Shown: positions 1-6,109 of the stretch, in pieces | Numbering within the stretch: the stretch's first letter is position 1 | Layout: each line of letters opens with the position of its first letter | Assembly: GCA_958349075.1 (NCBI GenBank) | Contig: CATWBR010000090.1 | Location: 1 to 12,314 of the forward strand | Reading direction: 5' to 3' | Origin: an uncultured Clostridium sp. | GTDB taxonomy: Bacteria; Bacillota; Clostridia; Lachnospirales; Lachnospiraceae | DNA: 12,314 nucleotides | Position numbers and translations under genes: made by a program | The notes under the pieces: model-generated | Told to the model about the DNA's origin: nothing | The model's input: the letters and a program-made list of their open reading frames with translations, nothing else | Databases searched by the model: none

Positions 1-104
1 ATACCGGCAGCAGCAAAAAACATATGGAATAAGCCTCCATTATAATCTGTGGTGCGCCTGGTTATACTAAATTTAATATAAAAATGGAAAAATGGAGGTA
101 ATAT

Positions 105-278
105 ATGCAGAAACCAAGAGACAAAGAAACAATCAATACCATCCCAAAAGGAGCATATGAAGCCGGAACCACCGACCGGGAAATGAGAACCGATGAGTGC
201 GGCCATTTAAATGAACTGACCACGGACCTTCAGGGAAACGGATATCCCGTGAACAGCAGCGGGAAAGAAGAGAGATAA
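105..278 (+). CDS. Small hydrophilic hypothetical protein (57 aa)
   Basis: An ATG at 105 lies 6 nt after a strong ribosome binding site, TGGAGG (93-98), and opens a 57-codon frame ending in TAA at 276-278. The product is polar and rich in Lys, Glu, Asp, Thr and Gly, with no hydrophobic segment and no signal peptide. It has one Cys in the segment TDECGHLNELT near the middle, so it is probably cytosolic. I do not recognise the family. The good Shine-Dalgarno and spacing argue for real translation, while the short length argues for caution. It ends about 50 nt before the FMN riboswitch on the same strand and I see no terminator between them, so read-through into the riboswitch is possible. No function can be inferred. 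Confidence 0.6.
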   Translation: MQKPRDKETINTIPKGAYEAGTTDREMRTDECGHLNELTTDLQGNGYPVNSSGKEER

Positions 279-326
279 CTTCCAATAATAGTAATCTGTG
301 CTATTTTTAAATCACAAGTTGAATAA

Positions 327-440
327 GTTCTTCGGGGCAGGGTGTAATTCCCTACCGGCGGTCACAGTCCGCGACCCGTTTTAAACGGTTGATTTGGTGG
401 AAATCCAAAACCGACAGTATAGTCTGGATGAGAGAAGAAA
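327..440 (+). promoter_or_regulatory. FMN riboswitch (RFN element)
   Basis: The sequence carries the conserved RFN blocks in order: TTCGGGGCAGGGTG (331-344), CCCTACCGGCGGT (349-361), AGTCCGCGACCCG (366-378), GATTTGGTGGAAATCC (390-405), ACCGACAGT (410-418) and AGTCTGGATGAGAGAAG (421-437). The closing helix P1 pairs TTCTTC (328-333) with GAAGAA (434-439). The class binds FMN and usually turns off riboflavin synthesis or uptake genes when FMN is plentiful. An intrinsic terminator and ribU follow directly, so control by transcription attenuation is the likely mode. Confidence 0.97.
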
Positions 441-454
441 TTAGAGTCAATTAG

Positions 455-499
455 ATACATCATTGTTTTGGCATGTTCAAAACAGGATGTGATGTTATC
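455..499 (+). other. Leader hairpin in the FMN riboswitch expression platform
   Basis: TGTTTTG (464-470) and CAAAACA (478-484) form a perfect 7-bp stem with a 7-nt loop. Outside it, GATACATCA (455-463) can pair further with TGATG and TATC (490-499) across a small bulge. The hairpin lies between the aptamer and the terminator. It may act as a spacer or as part of the antitermination switch. I did not find the exact antiterminator pairing by eye. Confidence 0.5.
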
Positions 500-516
500 T
501 GATGCGATGCAATTTT

Positions 517-548
517 AATCCCAGATCCCCGTGATTTGGGATTTTTTT
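517..548 (+). terminator. Intrinsic terminator of the FMN riboswitch
   Basis: AATCCCAGATC (517-527) pairs with GATTTGGGATT (533-543) as an 11-bp stem with one G-U pair and a 5-nt loop, CCCGT. It runs into seven T residues (542-548). It lies after the FMN aptamer and before ribU, which is the expected position for the OFF state. Confidence 0.9.
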
Positions 549-611
549 GGCTCTTTTTCGGAGAATTTAAGAAATTTGCAAGACCGACATAACCGAAAGG
601 AGAAATGAAGA

Positions 612-1232
612 ATGAGAACAAAAACAAATTCAAAATGGAGTGTCCAGAAACTGATTTATACGGGTATGCTGGCGGCGCTGGCAGGTGTGCTGATGTCGCT
701 TGAGTTTTCCGTACCGCTTATGCCGCCGTTTTATAAGGTGGATTTCAGCGATGTGCCGTCTATCGTGGCCGTATTCCTTATGGGTCCGATGTCCGGCGTG
801 TGCGTGGAAGTGATCAAGATTCTGATTAAATTAATCACGGTTGGAACCAACACCATGTATGTGGGTGAGTTTGCGAACCTGATGGGAATTATCCTGTTTG
901 TGGGACCGCTCTGGTTTGTGTACAAGAAGAGGGGAGCAGGCAAGAGGGCTGCAATTGAGGCATTGGCGGTAAGCATTCCGATAAGAACGGCGTTTGCCTG
1001 CTTTACCAACGCGTTTATTACCCTTCCCCTTTATGCACAGGCAATGAACCTGCCTCTTGACCAGGTTATTACGATGGTCGCGGCTGTGAACCCGGCTATC
1101 CAGAACCTCAACGGATTTATCATATTGGCAACAATACCGTTTAATATCCTGAAAATTGGTCTCAACAGCGTGGTGGCTCATCTGCTTTACAGCCGTCTGC
1201 TGGCTGCCAAAATTGTTCCAAAGGTGGTGTGA
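612..1232 (+). CDS. ribU: Riboflavin ECF transporter S component RibU
   Basis: RibU is the membrane-embedded riboflavin-binding subunit of a group II ECF importer, which uses a shared EcfA/A'/T energising module not encoded in this window. The 206-residue product has the usual S-component length and is largely hydrophobic. TM1 (residues 14-30) contains AALAG, resembling the small-residue AxxxA motif that contacts EcfT. It is followed by the RibU-like stretch PPFYKVDFSDVPSIVAVFLM and later by IRTAFACFTNAFITLPLY. The ATG at 612 is 9 nt after AAAGGAG (596-602). It sits directly behind an FMN riboswitch and terminator, which matches riboflavin uptake repressed by FMN. It is the first gene of a probable three-gene operon with the creatininase-like and YkgJ-like genes. 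Confidence 0.95.
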   Translation: MRTKTNSKWSVQKLIYTGMLAALAGVLMSLEFSVPLMPPFYKVDFSDVPSIVAVFLMGPMSGVCVEVIKILIKLITVGTNTMYVGEFANLMGIILFVGPLWFVYKKRGAGKRAAIEALAVSIPIRTAFACFTNAFITLPLYAQAMNLPLDQVITMVAAVNPAIQNLNGFIILATIPFNILKIGLNSVVAHLLYSRLLAAKIVPKVV

Positions 1233-1237
1233 AGAAA

Positions 1238-2032
1238 ATGATACGCAATTATCGCGATTTGACTAGATGGGAAATGGAACGGGTGGATAAGGAGGAGACA
1301 ATCGTCCTGATTCCACTGGGAGCACTGGAGCAGCATGGAAACCAGGCTCCGCTGGGCACAGATGATATTATCGCGGAAGCGATGACGGAGGAGATTAAGA
1401 AAGCGCTGGCAAAGGAAGGGGAGGAAGACTTCCCCATGCTGGTTTTCCCCGTCATTCCCGTCGGACTCAGCACAGAACATAAAAATTTCTGCGGCTCCAT
1501 CACGGTGAAGCCGGATACTTATTACCATATGCTTTACGACATCAGCGTCAGTCTGGTGCATCACGGTTTTAAAAAGCTGGCGTTTCTGATTTGTCACGGA
1601 GGAAATGCCCCGATTGTCCAGGTGCTCAGCAGGGAACTGAGAAGTGAATTTGGAATTTCCCCGTTTATCCTCTCCTCGGGCGCGTTCAGCCATCCGGATG
1701 TGACGGCGACAATTTCCGAGGGAAATATATGGGATTTCCATGGCGGCGAGATGGAGACATCGATGGTAATGGCCGTGGACGAGAGCCTGGTGAAGCTGGA
1801 ACTCTCCGAGGCGGGAATCCCTGCGGCATTCGAACACAATAAAGCCCTGAAACCATATGGCAATGTTTCCATTGGATGGGTTTCCGAGGATTGGAAGACC
1901 AAGGATGGAAAACCCATTGGAATCGGAGGGGACCCTGCAGGAGCTACGGCAGAAAAGGGCCGGATTATCCTGGAAACCAGCGCAAAGGTTCTGGTGCCGG
2001 GACTGAAAGAGATGAGAGAGTGGAAAGGTTGA
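1238..2032 (+). CDS. Creatininase-family metal-dependent amidohydrolase
   Basis: This belongs to the creatininase superfamily (creatinine amidohydrolase, archaeal FAPy deformylase ArfB, mycofactocin peptidase MftE), whose members use a dinuclear metal site to cut amide bonds. Numbered from the ATG at 1238 (264 aa), the N-terminal metal motif is LGALEQHGNQAPLGTDD, with likely ligands Glu31, His33 and Asp42. It is followed by GSITVKP, CHGGN (His120-Asn123) and HGGEMETS (Glu171). Length is normal and there is no signal peptide, so it is probably cytosolic. The ATG at 1238 lies 10 nt after AAGGTGG (1221-1227). An in-frame GTG at 1229 would overlap the ribU stop as GTGA but sits only 1 nt from that Shine-Dalgarno, so I prefer 1238. 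Being in the ribU operon under an FMN riboswitch suggests a flavin-related substrate. That is inference; the exact reaction is unknown. Confidence 0.9.
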   Translation: MIRNYRDLTRWEMERVDKEETIVLIPLGALEQHGNQAPLGTDDIIAEAMTEEIKKALAKEGEEDFPMLVFPVIPVGLSTEHKNFCGSITVKPDTYYHMLYDISVSLVHHGFKKLAFLICHGGNAPIVQVLSRELRSEFGISPFILSSGAFSHPDVTATISEGNIWDFHGGEMETSMVMAVDESLVKLELSEAGIPAAFEHNKALKPYGNVSIGWVSEDWKTKDGKPIGIGGDPAGATAEKGRIILETSAKVLVPGLKEMREWKG

Positions 2033-2041
2033 CATAAGATA

Positions 2042-2722
2042 ATGGAACGCAATGTGAGTATGGATGAGATTTCGGACGGCAGGCTGTACGGACTGAATGA
2101 TATGGTGAAAGCAGACTGCCAGGACTGTAAAGGCTGTTCGGCCTGCTGCAGGGGGATGGGGACTTCGATTGTTCTCGATCCGCTGGATATTTACCGGCTG
2201 ACGGTACATTCGGGCAGGAGCTTTCAGGAGTTTTTGGCAGCCGGAGTGGAGCTGAATCTGGCAGACGGGCTGATACTTCCCAATCTGGAGATGAAAGGGG
2301 AGGAAGAGCGGTGCGCCTTTCTGGACGGAAACGGCAGGTGCAGCATTCATGCATACAGGCCGGGTATCTGCCGGCTTTTCCCGCTCGGGCGTTTCTATGA
2401 GGACGGCGGTTTCCGGTATTTTCTCCAGACCAACGAATGCCGGAAGGAGAACAGAACCAAGGTAAAGGTCCGCAAGTGGATTGATACGCCGGACATCGGG
2501 CAGAATGAGCAGTTTGTTTCGGACTGGCATTATTTTCTGAAGAAGCTCCGGAATGCGGTGAAGAAAGAACAGGATGCAGAAACGATAAGGAAGATCAGTT
2601 TGTATCTCCTGAAGCAGTTTTACATGCTGCCCTATGAACCTGAACGTGATTTTTACGGACAGTTTTATCAGAGATTTGAAGCTGCCAAAGAGTTTTCAGA
2701 GCAGTTATTACAGAGCCTTTAA
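2042..2722 (+). CDS. YkgJ-family CxxCxxCC cysteine-cluster protein
   Basis: The 226-residue product has the Cys signature of the YkgJ family, a probable Zn- or Fe-chelating group. The first cluster is CQDCKGCSACC (Cys26, 29, 32, 35, 36). A second set follows: Cys91 in ERCAFLD, Cys100 in GRCSIH, Cys110 in RPGICRLFP, and Cys133. The C-terminal third (from about residue 150) is a charged, probably helical tail with no Cys. There is no signal peptide or membrane segment. The gene starts 9 nt after the creatininase-like gene. Its ribosome binding site is weak: GAAAGG (2023-2028) is 13 nt from the ATG, so translational coupling is likely. Family members have been linked loosely to metal binding, but no molecular role is established. 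Its place in the FMN-controlled operon is the main clue. Confidence 0.85.
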   Translation: MERNVSMDEISDGRLYGLNDMVKADCQDCKGCSACCRGMGTSIVLDPLDIYRLTVHSGRSFQEFLAAGVELNLADGLILPNLEMKGEEERCAFLDGNGRCSIHAYRPGICRLFPLGRFYEDGGFRYFLQTNECRKENRTKVKVRKWIDTPDIGQNEQFVSDWHYFLKKLRNAVKKEQDAETIRKISLYLLKQFYMLPYEPERDFYGQFYQRFEAAKEFSEQLLQSL

Positions 2723-2742
2723 ACAAAATAGAACAGAACAGC

Positions 2743-2799
2743 AAAAAAACCGGGATACCGGGTTTCCTAAGCTTGACGGCGGTGGAAACCCGGTATCCC
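2743..2799 (-). terminator. Terminator for uppP, shared convergent hairpin
   Basis: A perfect 16-bp inverted repeat pairs 2752-2767 (GGGATACCGGGTTTCC) with 2784-2799, around a 16-nt loop. On the minus strand the stem is followed almost at once by seven T residues (complement of A 2743-2749), so it terminates uppP, whose stop codon is at 2801-2803. On the plus strand the stem follows the YkgJ-like gene but has no T run after it, so it would be a weaker stop in that direction. Confidence 0.85.
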
Positions 2800-2800
2800 A

Positions 2801-3628
2801 TTATGTCAGGAAAGCAAAGTATACAATTACGACAATACCCAGCAGAATCCTGTATACACCGAACACCTTGAAGTCATGGTTGCGGATATAGCCCAGGAGA
2901 AGGCGGATGGCGAAAATGGAAACGATGAAGGATACCATGGTTCCAATAATCAGAAGAATCCATTCTGCGCCTGAGAACATTCCTACTTTGAGGAAGTATT
3001 TAAGCAGTTTCAGTCCGCTGGCTCCGGCCATAACGGGAACGGCCAGAAAGAAGGAAAATTCACTTGCCACATAGCGGGAGCAGCCAAGCAGGACGGCGCC
3101 CAGGATTGTCGCCCCGCTGCGCGAAGTACCCGGTACTGCGGCCAGAACCTGGAAGCAGCCGATAAAAAATGCTGTCTTGTAGGTCAGATCCTGGAGAGAA
3201 GCCATGGAAGGCGAAACATTTCTGCTCTCTATTACAATGAAAGCGATACCGTAGAGAATCAGTGTGGCGGCAATCACATAGACGCCCGACAGATAATCTT
3301 CCAGTATCATATCCAGGGGCAGGCCGACAATCACGATGGGAATGCACCCGGCAATTACTTTCTTCCACAAATCAAAGGTTTCTTTTTTATCCCTGTAACC
3401 TTTTTGCGGTGAAAAGGGATTCAGTTTATCAAAAAACAAGACAAGTACGGCCAGAATAGAACCGAATTGAATCACAACCTTAAACACTTCAAAAAACTCG
3501 GGACTCGAAGCCATTGGCCAGATGTTGTCAAATAAAATCAGATGTCCGGTGCTGCTGATCGGCAGCCATTCCGTAATTCCCTGAATAATTCCCAGAATGA
3601 CGGCTTTTACAATTTCGATAAAATCCAT
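2801..3628 (-). CDS. uppP: Undecaprenyl-diphosphate phosphatase (UppP/BacA)
   Basis: UppP is an integral membrane enzyme that dephosphorylates undecaprenyl diphosphate to recycle the lipid carrier for peptidoglycan and other wall polymers. It is also linked to bacitracin tolerance. The 275-residue product matches the family's usual length. Near the N-terminus it has the (E/Q)xxxE motif as QGITE (Gln16-Glu20), followed by WLPISSTGHL with the conserved His29. The second motif, PGTSRSGATILG, is at about residues 165-176 and carries the catalytic Arg. Multiple hydrophobic segments follow. The ATG (3626-3628) is preceded on the minus strand by AAAGGAG (3639-3645) with 10-nt spacing. It has its own promoter upstream and a terminator downstream, so it is probably monocistronic. 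Confidence 0.96.
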   Translation of the reverse strand: MDFIEIVKAVILGIIQGITEWLPISSTGHLILFDNIWPMASSPEFFEVFKVVIQFGSILAVLVLFFDKLNPFSPQKGYRDKKETFDLWKKVIAGCIPIVIVGLPLDMILEDYLSGVYVIAATLILYGIAFIVIESRNVSPSMASLQDLTYKTAFFIGCFQVLAAVPGTSRSGATILGAVLLGCSRYVASEFSFFLAVPVMAGASGLKLLKYFLKVGMFSGAEWILLIIGTMVSFIVSIFAIRLLLGYIRNHDFKVFGVYRILLGIVVIVYFAFLT

Positions 3629-3659
3629 AAGCTGTTTTCTCCTTTACACATGCTTTTCT

Positions 3660-3688
3660 ATTGTATTTCACATCGGAAGAAAATACAA
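3660..3688 (-). promoter_or_regulatory. Sigma-A-type promoter for uppP
   Basis: On the minus strand, TTGTAT (3683-3688) and TACAAT (3660-3665) are separated by exactly 17 nt. This is a good -35/-10 pair about 30 nt upstream of the uppP start codon. Confidence 0.65.
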
Positions 3689-3727
3689 CCTCAAAATTGC
3701 CCGTTTTTGAACTGATTAAGCCGGCGA

Positions 3728-4285
3728 TTACCGGTATAAAAATAGACCCGCCAGACCCGTAAGAGACATTAAAAAGACAGGTCCCACCTTTTTCTTTCGC
3801 AGAATCAGCATGGAACCCAGAAAAACCAGGACGGCGCCCAGGTCGATATCGGGGTGTGACGTGAATACGGAGGAGCCTGTGAAGGTGAGCAGCATGATGG
3901 AGGCTGCGGCCGAAACGACGAGTCCCAGTGATGCGGACTTAAGGCCTTTGAGGACTTCCGTTACATACTGTGATTTTTTATACCGGTTGAACAGACAGTG
4001 CAGGCCCACGGACAGACTGATGCCCGATATGACACAGCCGAGGGTAGCCAGGGCCGCGCCGGGGATACCGGCGATTCTGATTCCGACAAAAGTGGAAGTA
4101 TTAACGGCCAGTGGTCCGGGGGTCATCTGGGAGATTGTAATAATATCGGTAAATATTTTCTGGGAGATCCAGCCGTATTTTCCTACGACCTGTTCCTGGA
4201 TATTGGGAATGACGGCATACCCTCCGCCAATGCTGAAAAGCCCTATCTGAAAAAATGCGGTGAAAAGTTTCCATAAAAGATTCAC
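3728..4285 (-). CDS. Chromate transporter (CHR family), short subunit 2
   Basis: This is a single-domain member of the CHR (ChrA) family. Short CHR proteins are usually encoded in adjacent pairs and act together as a transporter, classically for chromate efflux. The 185-residue product has SIGGGYAVIPNI near residue 18 and MTPGPLAVNTSTFVG around residues 54-68, both CHR hallmarks, followed by several hydrophobic segments. The start is GTG at 4285, supported by AGGAGG on the minus strand (4295-4300) with 9-nt spacing. It begins 22 nt after the stop of the other CHR gene, so the two form an operon. In anaerobic gut-type bacteria the natural substrate may not be chromate, and this cannot be judged here. 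No convincing terminator follows it before the uppP promoter. Confidence 0.9.
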   Translation of the reverse strand: MNLLWKLFTAFFQIGLFSIGGGYAVIPNIQEQVVGKYGWISQKIFTDIITISQMTPGPLAVNTSTFVGIRIAGIPGAALATLGCVISGISLSVGLHCLFNRYKKSQYVTEVLKGLKSASLGLVVSAAASIMLLTFTGSSVFTSHPDIDLGAVLVFLGSMLILRKKKVGPVFLMSLTGLAGLFLYR

Positions 4286-4307
4286 GTCTGTTTACCTCCT
4301 GTGGCCG

Positions 4308-4982
4308 TTAATTGTCTGAATTCGGATTGGTTTCTCTGACTGATTCATTTCCCCTGATATCCCTCTGCTCCCCGATGAGGAGGCGAAGAATACATAAAAA
4401 ACAGCATACGGACAGAATCACGGCCACATTAATATGGAAAATAAAACCTGCTATAAAGGAAGCGGGAACCATCATTGTGAGGAAAATGGAGCGCTCCTTT
4501 ACGATCATATTCGTCATGTCGATCACCAAATCCACGATGAGAGCCGCCGCGCCGGCCTGCATACCCTTCAGAACGGCCGCAATCATCACATTGGTTGAAA
4601 AGACCGTGTACCATGCGGAGACGGCGGACAGGATTACGACGGGAGGGAGCACGGCAGCAAGGCAGGACAAAAATACCCCGATCATGCCCGCACTTCTGTA
4701 TCCGGCCAGAGCGGACAGATTGATGGCAATTGCGCCGGGGACGGACTGGGCGACGGCCGCCATGTTCATCAGTTCCTCCTCGGTAAACAGTTTTTTCTGT
4801 TCGACAAAGTATTTGCGTATCATGGGAACGACGACATACCCGCCGCCGAATGTGAAAGCGCTGATAAAAAGATTGATCGAAAACAGCCATAAATACAGGC
4901 CCGGACTTTTCTTAGGGGATTCTTTTACTATGAATGTTTTTTCTACGGATGTTTTTTCTATGGAAACGCTGTTATGGGACAT
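4308..4982 (-). CDS. Chromate transporter (CHR family), short subunit 1
   Basis: This is the first gene of the CHR pair. The 224-residue product has a polar N-terminus of about 30 residues, then FTFGGGYVVVPMIRKYF and later AQSVPGAIAINLSALAGYRSAG. These match the GGGY and PG(P/A)xAxN signatures in its partner, and hydrophobic segments run to residue 210. A longer in-frame start exists at 5051, but that would place the promoter inside the coding region. The ATG at 4982 is preceded on the minus strand by AGGAGG (4992-4997) with 9-nt spacing, which decides the start. The product is an inner-membrane transporter, probably working as a heteromer with the downstream CHR protein. A LysR-type gene is divergent from it and is the likely regulator. 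Confidence 0.9.
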   Translation of the reverse strand: MSHNSVSIEKTSVEKTFIVKESPKKSPGLYLWLFSINLFISAFTFGGGYVVVPMIRKYFVEQKKLFTEEELMNMAAVAQSVPGAIAINLSALAGYRSAGMIGVFLSCLAAVLPPVVILSAVSAWYTVFSTNVMIAAVLKGMQAGAAALIVDLVIDMTNMIVKERSIFLTMMVPASFIAGFIFHINVAVILSVCCFLCILRLLIGEQRDIRGNESVRETNPNSDN

Positions 4983-5004
4983 TGGATTCTTCCTCCTGTT
5001 CCCC

Positions 5005-5033
5005 ATTATACCGTTTGCATATCCATCTGTAAA
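5005..5033 (-). promoter_or_regulatory. Sigma-A-type promoter for the CHR operon
   Basis: On the minus strand, TTTACA (5028-5033) and a perfect TATAAT (5005-5010) are 17 nt apart. Initiation near 4998 would give a very short 5' leader of about 16 nt, with the AGGAGG at 4992-4997 close to the RNA 5' end. Confidence 0.75.
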
Positions 5034-5035
5034 AT

Positions 5036-5054
5036 GATATAATTTTGTCATATC
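5036..5054. promoter_or_regulatory. Candidate LysR-type operator dyad
   Basis: GATAT (5036-5040) and ATATC (5050-5054) form a 19-nt interrupted dyad that contains a T-N11-A core (T5038 to A5050). It abuts the -35 of the CHR promoter, the usual place for the activation-type site of a LysR regulator. Arms of 5 bp in AT-rich DNA can occur by chance. Confidence 0.45.
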
Positions 5055-5063
5055 GATTACTTT

Positions 5064-5092
5064 TATTCATGTAACTTATATTCATGCAACTT
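5064..5092. repeat. 14-nt direct repeat pair in the chr/lysR control region
   Basis: TATTCATGTAACTT (5064-5077) is repeated as TATTCATGCAACTT (5079-5092), with 13 of 14 bases identical and an offset of 15 nt. It lies roughly 65-95 nt upstream of the predicted CHR transcription start and just ahead of the lysR-type gene. It could be the main binding site of the regulator. Confidence 0.6.
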
Positions 5093-5125
5093 TCATTCAG
5101 ACATAAATTACCGGGAGGATCGGGA

Positions 5126-6025
5126 ATGACACTCAGGCATTTCAGGATATTTAAGGCGGTGGCGGAGACCGGCAGCTTTACTAAGGCGGCGGAGCGCCTT
5201 TATATTACGCAGTCCGCAGTTTCCCACGCCATCAGGGAACTGGAGGAGAGGGCGGGCACGGCACTGTTTGACCGGCTGTCGAAGAGCATCAGCATAACGG
5301 AGAGCGGCAGGCTGCTTCTGGAGGAGGTGACGCCGATTCTGGCGTCATGTGACGTATTGGATTCCAGGCTCAACTGCCTGGAAAAGCAGGCTCCGGTCCA
5401 TATTGTTTCCAGTATTACGATAGCGGCGTTTTATCTGCCGGCCATCCTGAGAAAGTTTGACACATTATGGCCCGGCCTTCCGGTCACCGTAAAAGTGGTT
5501 CCGGCAGCAACGGCGGTCGAAGTGCTGAGAAATGGGGAGGCCGATTTTGCGCTGATAGAGGGGGCGGCTCCCCAGGGACCTTTTATCTGTGAGGCATTTG
5601 ATTCATATAATATGTATATCCTGTGCCGCCCGGGGTACCTGCCCGGCTATCCGGCAGGGGGGAAGAGCCTGTCCCTGGAACGCTTCTGCGCTGAGCGCCT
5701 GCTGCTTCGCGAGAAGGGCAGCGCCATCCGCGACACGTTGGACAGCACCCTGTATTTGGCGGGCTGCACGGCTTATCCCGCATGGACCAGCGTCAATTCC
5801 ACCGCGCTTATTGAAGCGGCAAAGGCCGGGCTTGGCCTCACGGTGCTGCCTGACATACTGGTCGAAAAGGAACTGGCGGAGCGCAGCCTTATAACGGTCC
5901 GGACGGACGGTCTGCAGCTTAAGAATGATCTTATCCTAATCCGGCATAAAGAAAAGTATATGACCGAGCCGCTCCGCTCCCTTCTGCGGCTGATTTCCGG
6001 CAAAGGGGAGGTAAAGCCCGGGTAA
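5126..6025 (+). CDS. LysR-family transcriptional regulator
   Basis: This is a typical LysR-type regulator of 299 residues. The N-terminal winged helix-turn-helix (residues 1-60) reads MTLRHFRIFKAVAETGSFTK, then AAERLYITQSAVSHAIRELE and GTALFDR. The C-terminal part (about 88-290) has the periplasmic-binding-like effector fold, with hallmarks such as VHIVSSITIA, GEADFALIEG and AGLGLTVLP. The ATG at 5126 is preceded by GGGAGG (5113-5118) with 7-nt spacing. An upstream in-frame ATG at 5084 has no such site and lies inside the direct repeats. The gene is divergent from the CHR pair, and LysR regulators often control a divergent neighbour, so it probably regulates CHR transporter expression and its own. 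The inducer is unknown. Confidence 0.93.
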   Translation: MTLRHFRIFKAVAETGSFTKAAERLYITQSAVSHAIRELEERAGTALFDRLSKSISITESGRLLLEEVTPILASCDVLDSRLNCLEKQAPVHIVSSITIAAFYLPAILRKFDTLWPGLPVTVKVVPAATAVEVLRNGEADFALIEGAAPQGPFICEAFDSYNMYILCRPGYLPGYPAGGKSLSLERFCAERLLLREKGSAIRDTLDSTLYLAGCTAYPAWTSVNSTALIEAAKAGLGLTVLPDILVEKELAERSLITVRTDGLQLKNDLILIRHKEKYMTEPLRSLLRLISGKGEVKPG

Positions 6026-6041
6026 AACTTTAGAAAAGTGC

Positions 6042-6070
6042 TTGAATTCGGGGAAATAATCGGCTAGAGT
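6042..6070 (+). promoter_or_regulatory. Possible promoter for the HisK-type PHP gene
   Basis: TTGAAT (6042-6047) and TAGAGT (6065-6070) are 17 nt apart, with 4 of 6 consensus bases in each hexamer. The start codon is 39 nt downstream. The boxes are moderate, so this is tentative. Confidence 0.4.
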
Positions 6071-6109
6071 ATAGATGCATCAGGATAACGTACAGGAAAG
6101 GATCAATTT

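Noticed and set aside
2029..2034. A perfect TTGACA box just before the YkgJ-like gene
   Set aside because: No acceptable -10 lies 16-18 nt downstream, and the box overlaps the stop codon of the preceding gene. The gene is more likely carried by the ribU operon.
1187..2530. A 447-codon open frame on the minus strand across the creatininase-like and YkgJ-like genes
   Set aside because: It is antisense to two genes with clear family motifs, its translation is rich in His, Arg, Pro and Cys without any domain signature, and it has no credible ribosome binding site.
2634..2891. An 85-codon plus-strand frame spanning the end of the YkgJ-like gene and the start of the convergent region
   Set aside because: It runs through the terminator hairpin and into antisense uppP. 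No ribosome binding site and no domain.
3661..3688. A hairpin (GTATTT/AAATAC) considered as terminator of the CHR operon
   Set aside because: The stem is only 6 bp, AT-rich and without a T run. The same bases form the -35/-10 pair of uppP, which explains them better.
4312..5037. A 241-codon plus-strand frame opposite the first CHR gene
   Set aside because: It mirrors the coding bias of a membrane protein gene on the other strand and would cover the CHR promoter. No recognisable motifs.
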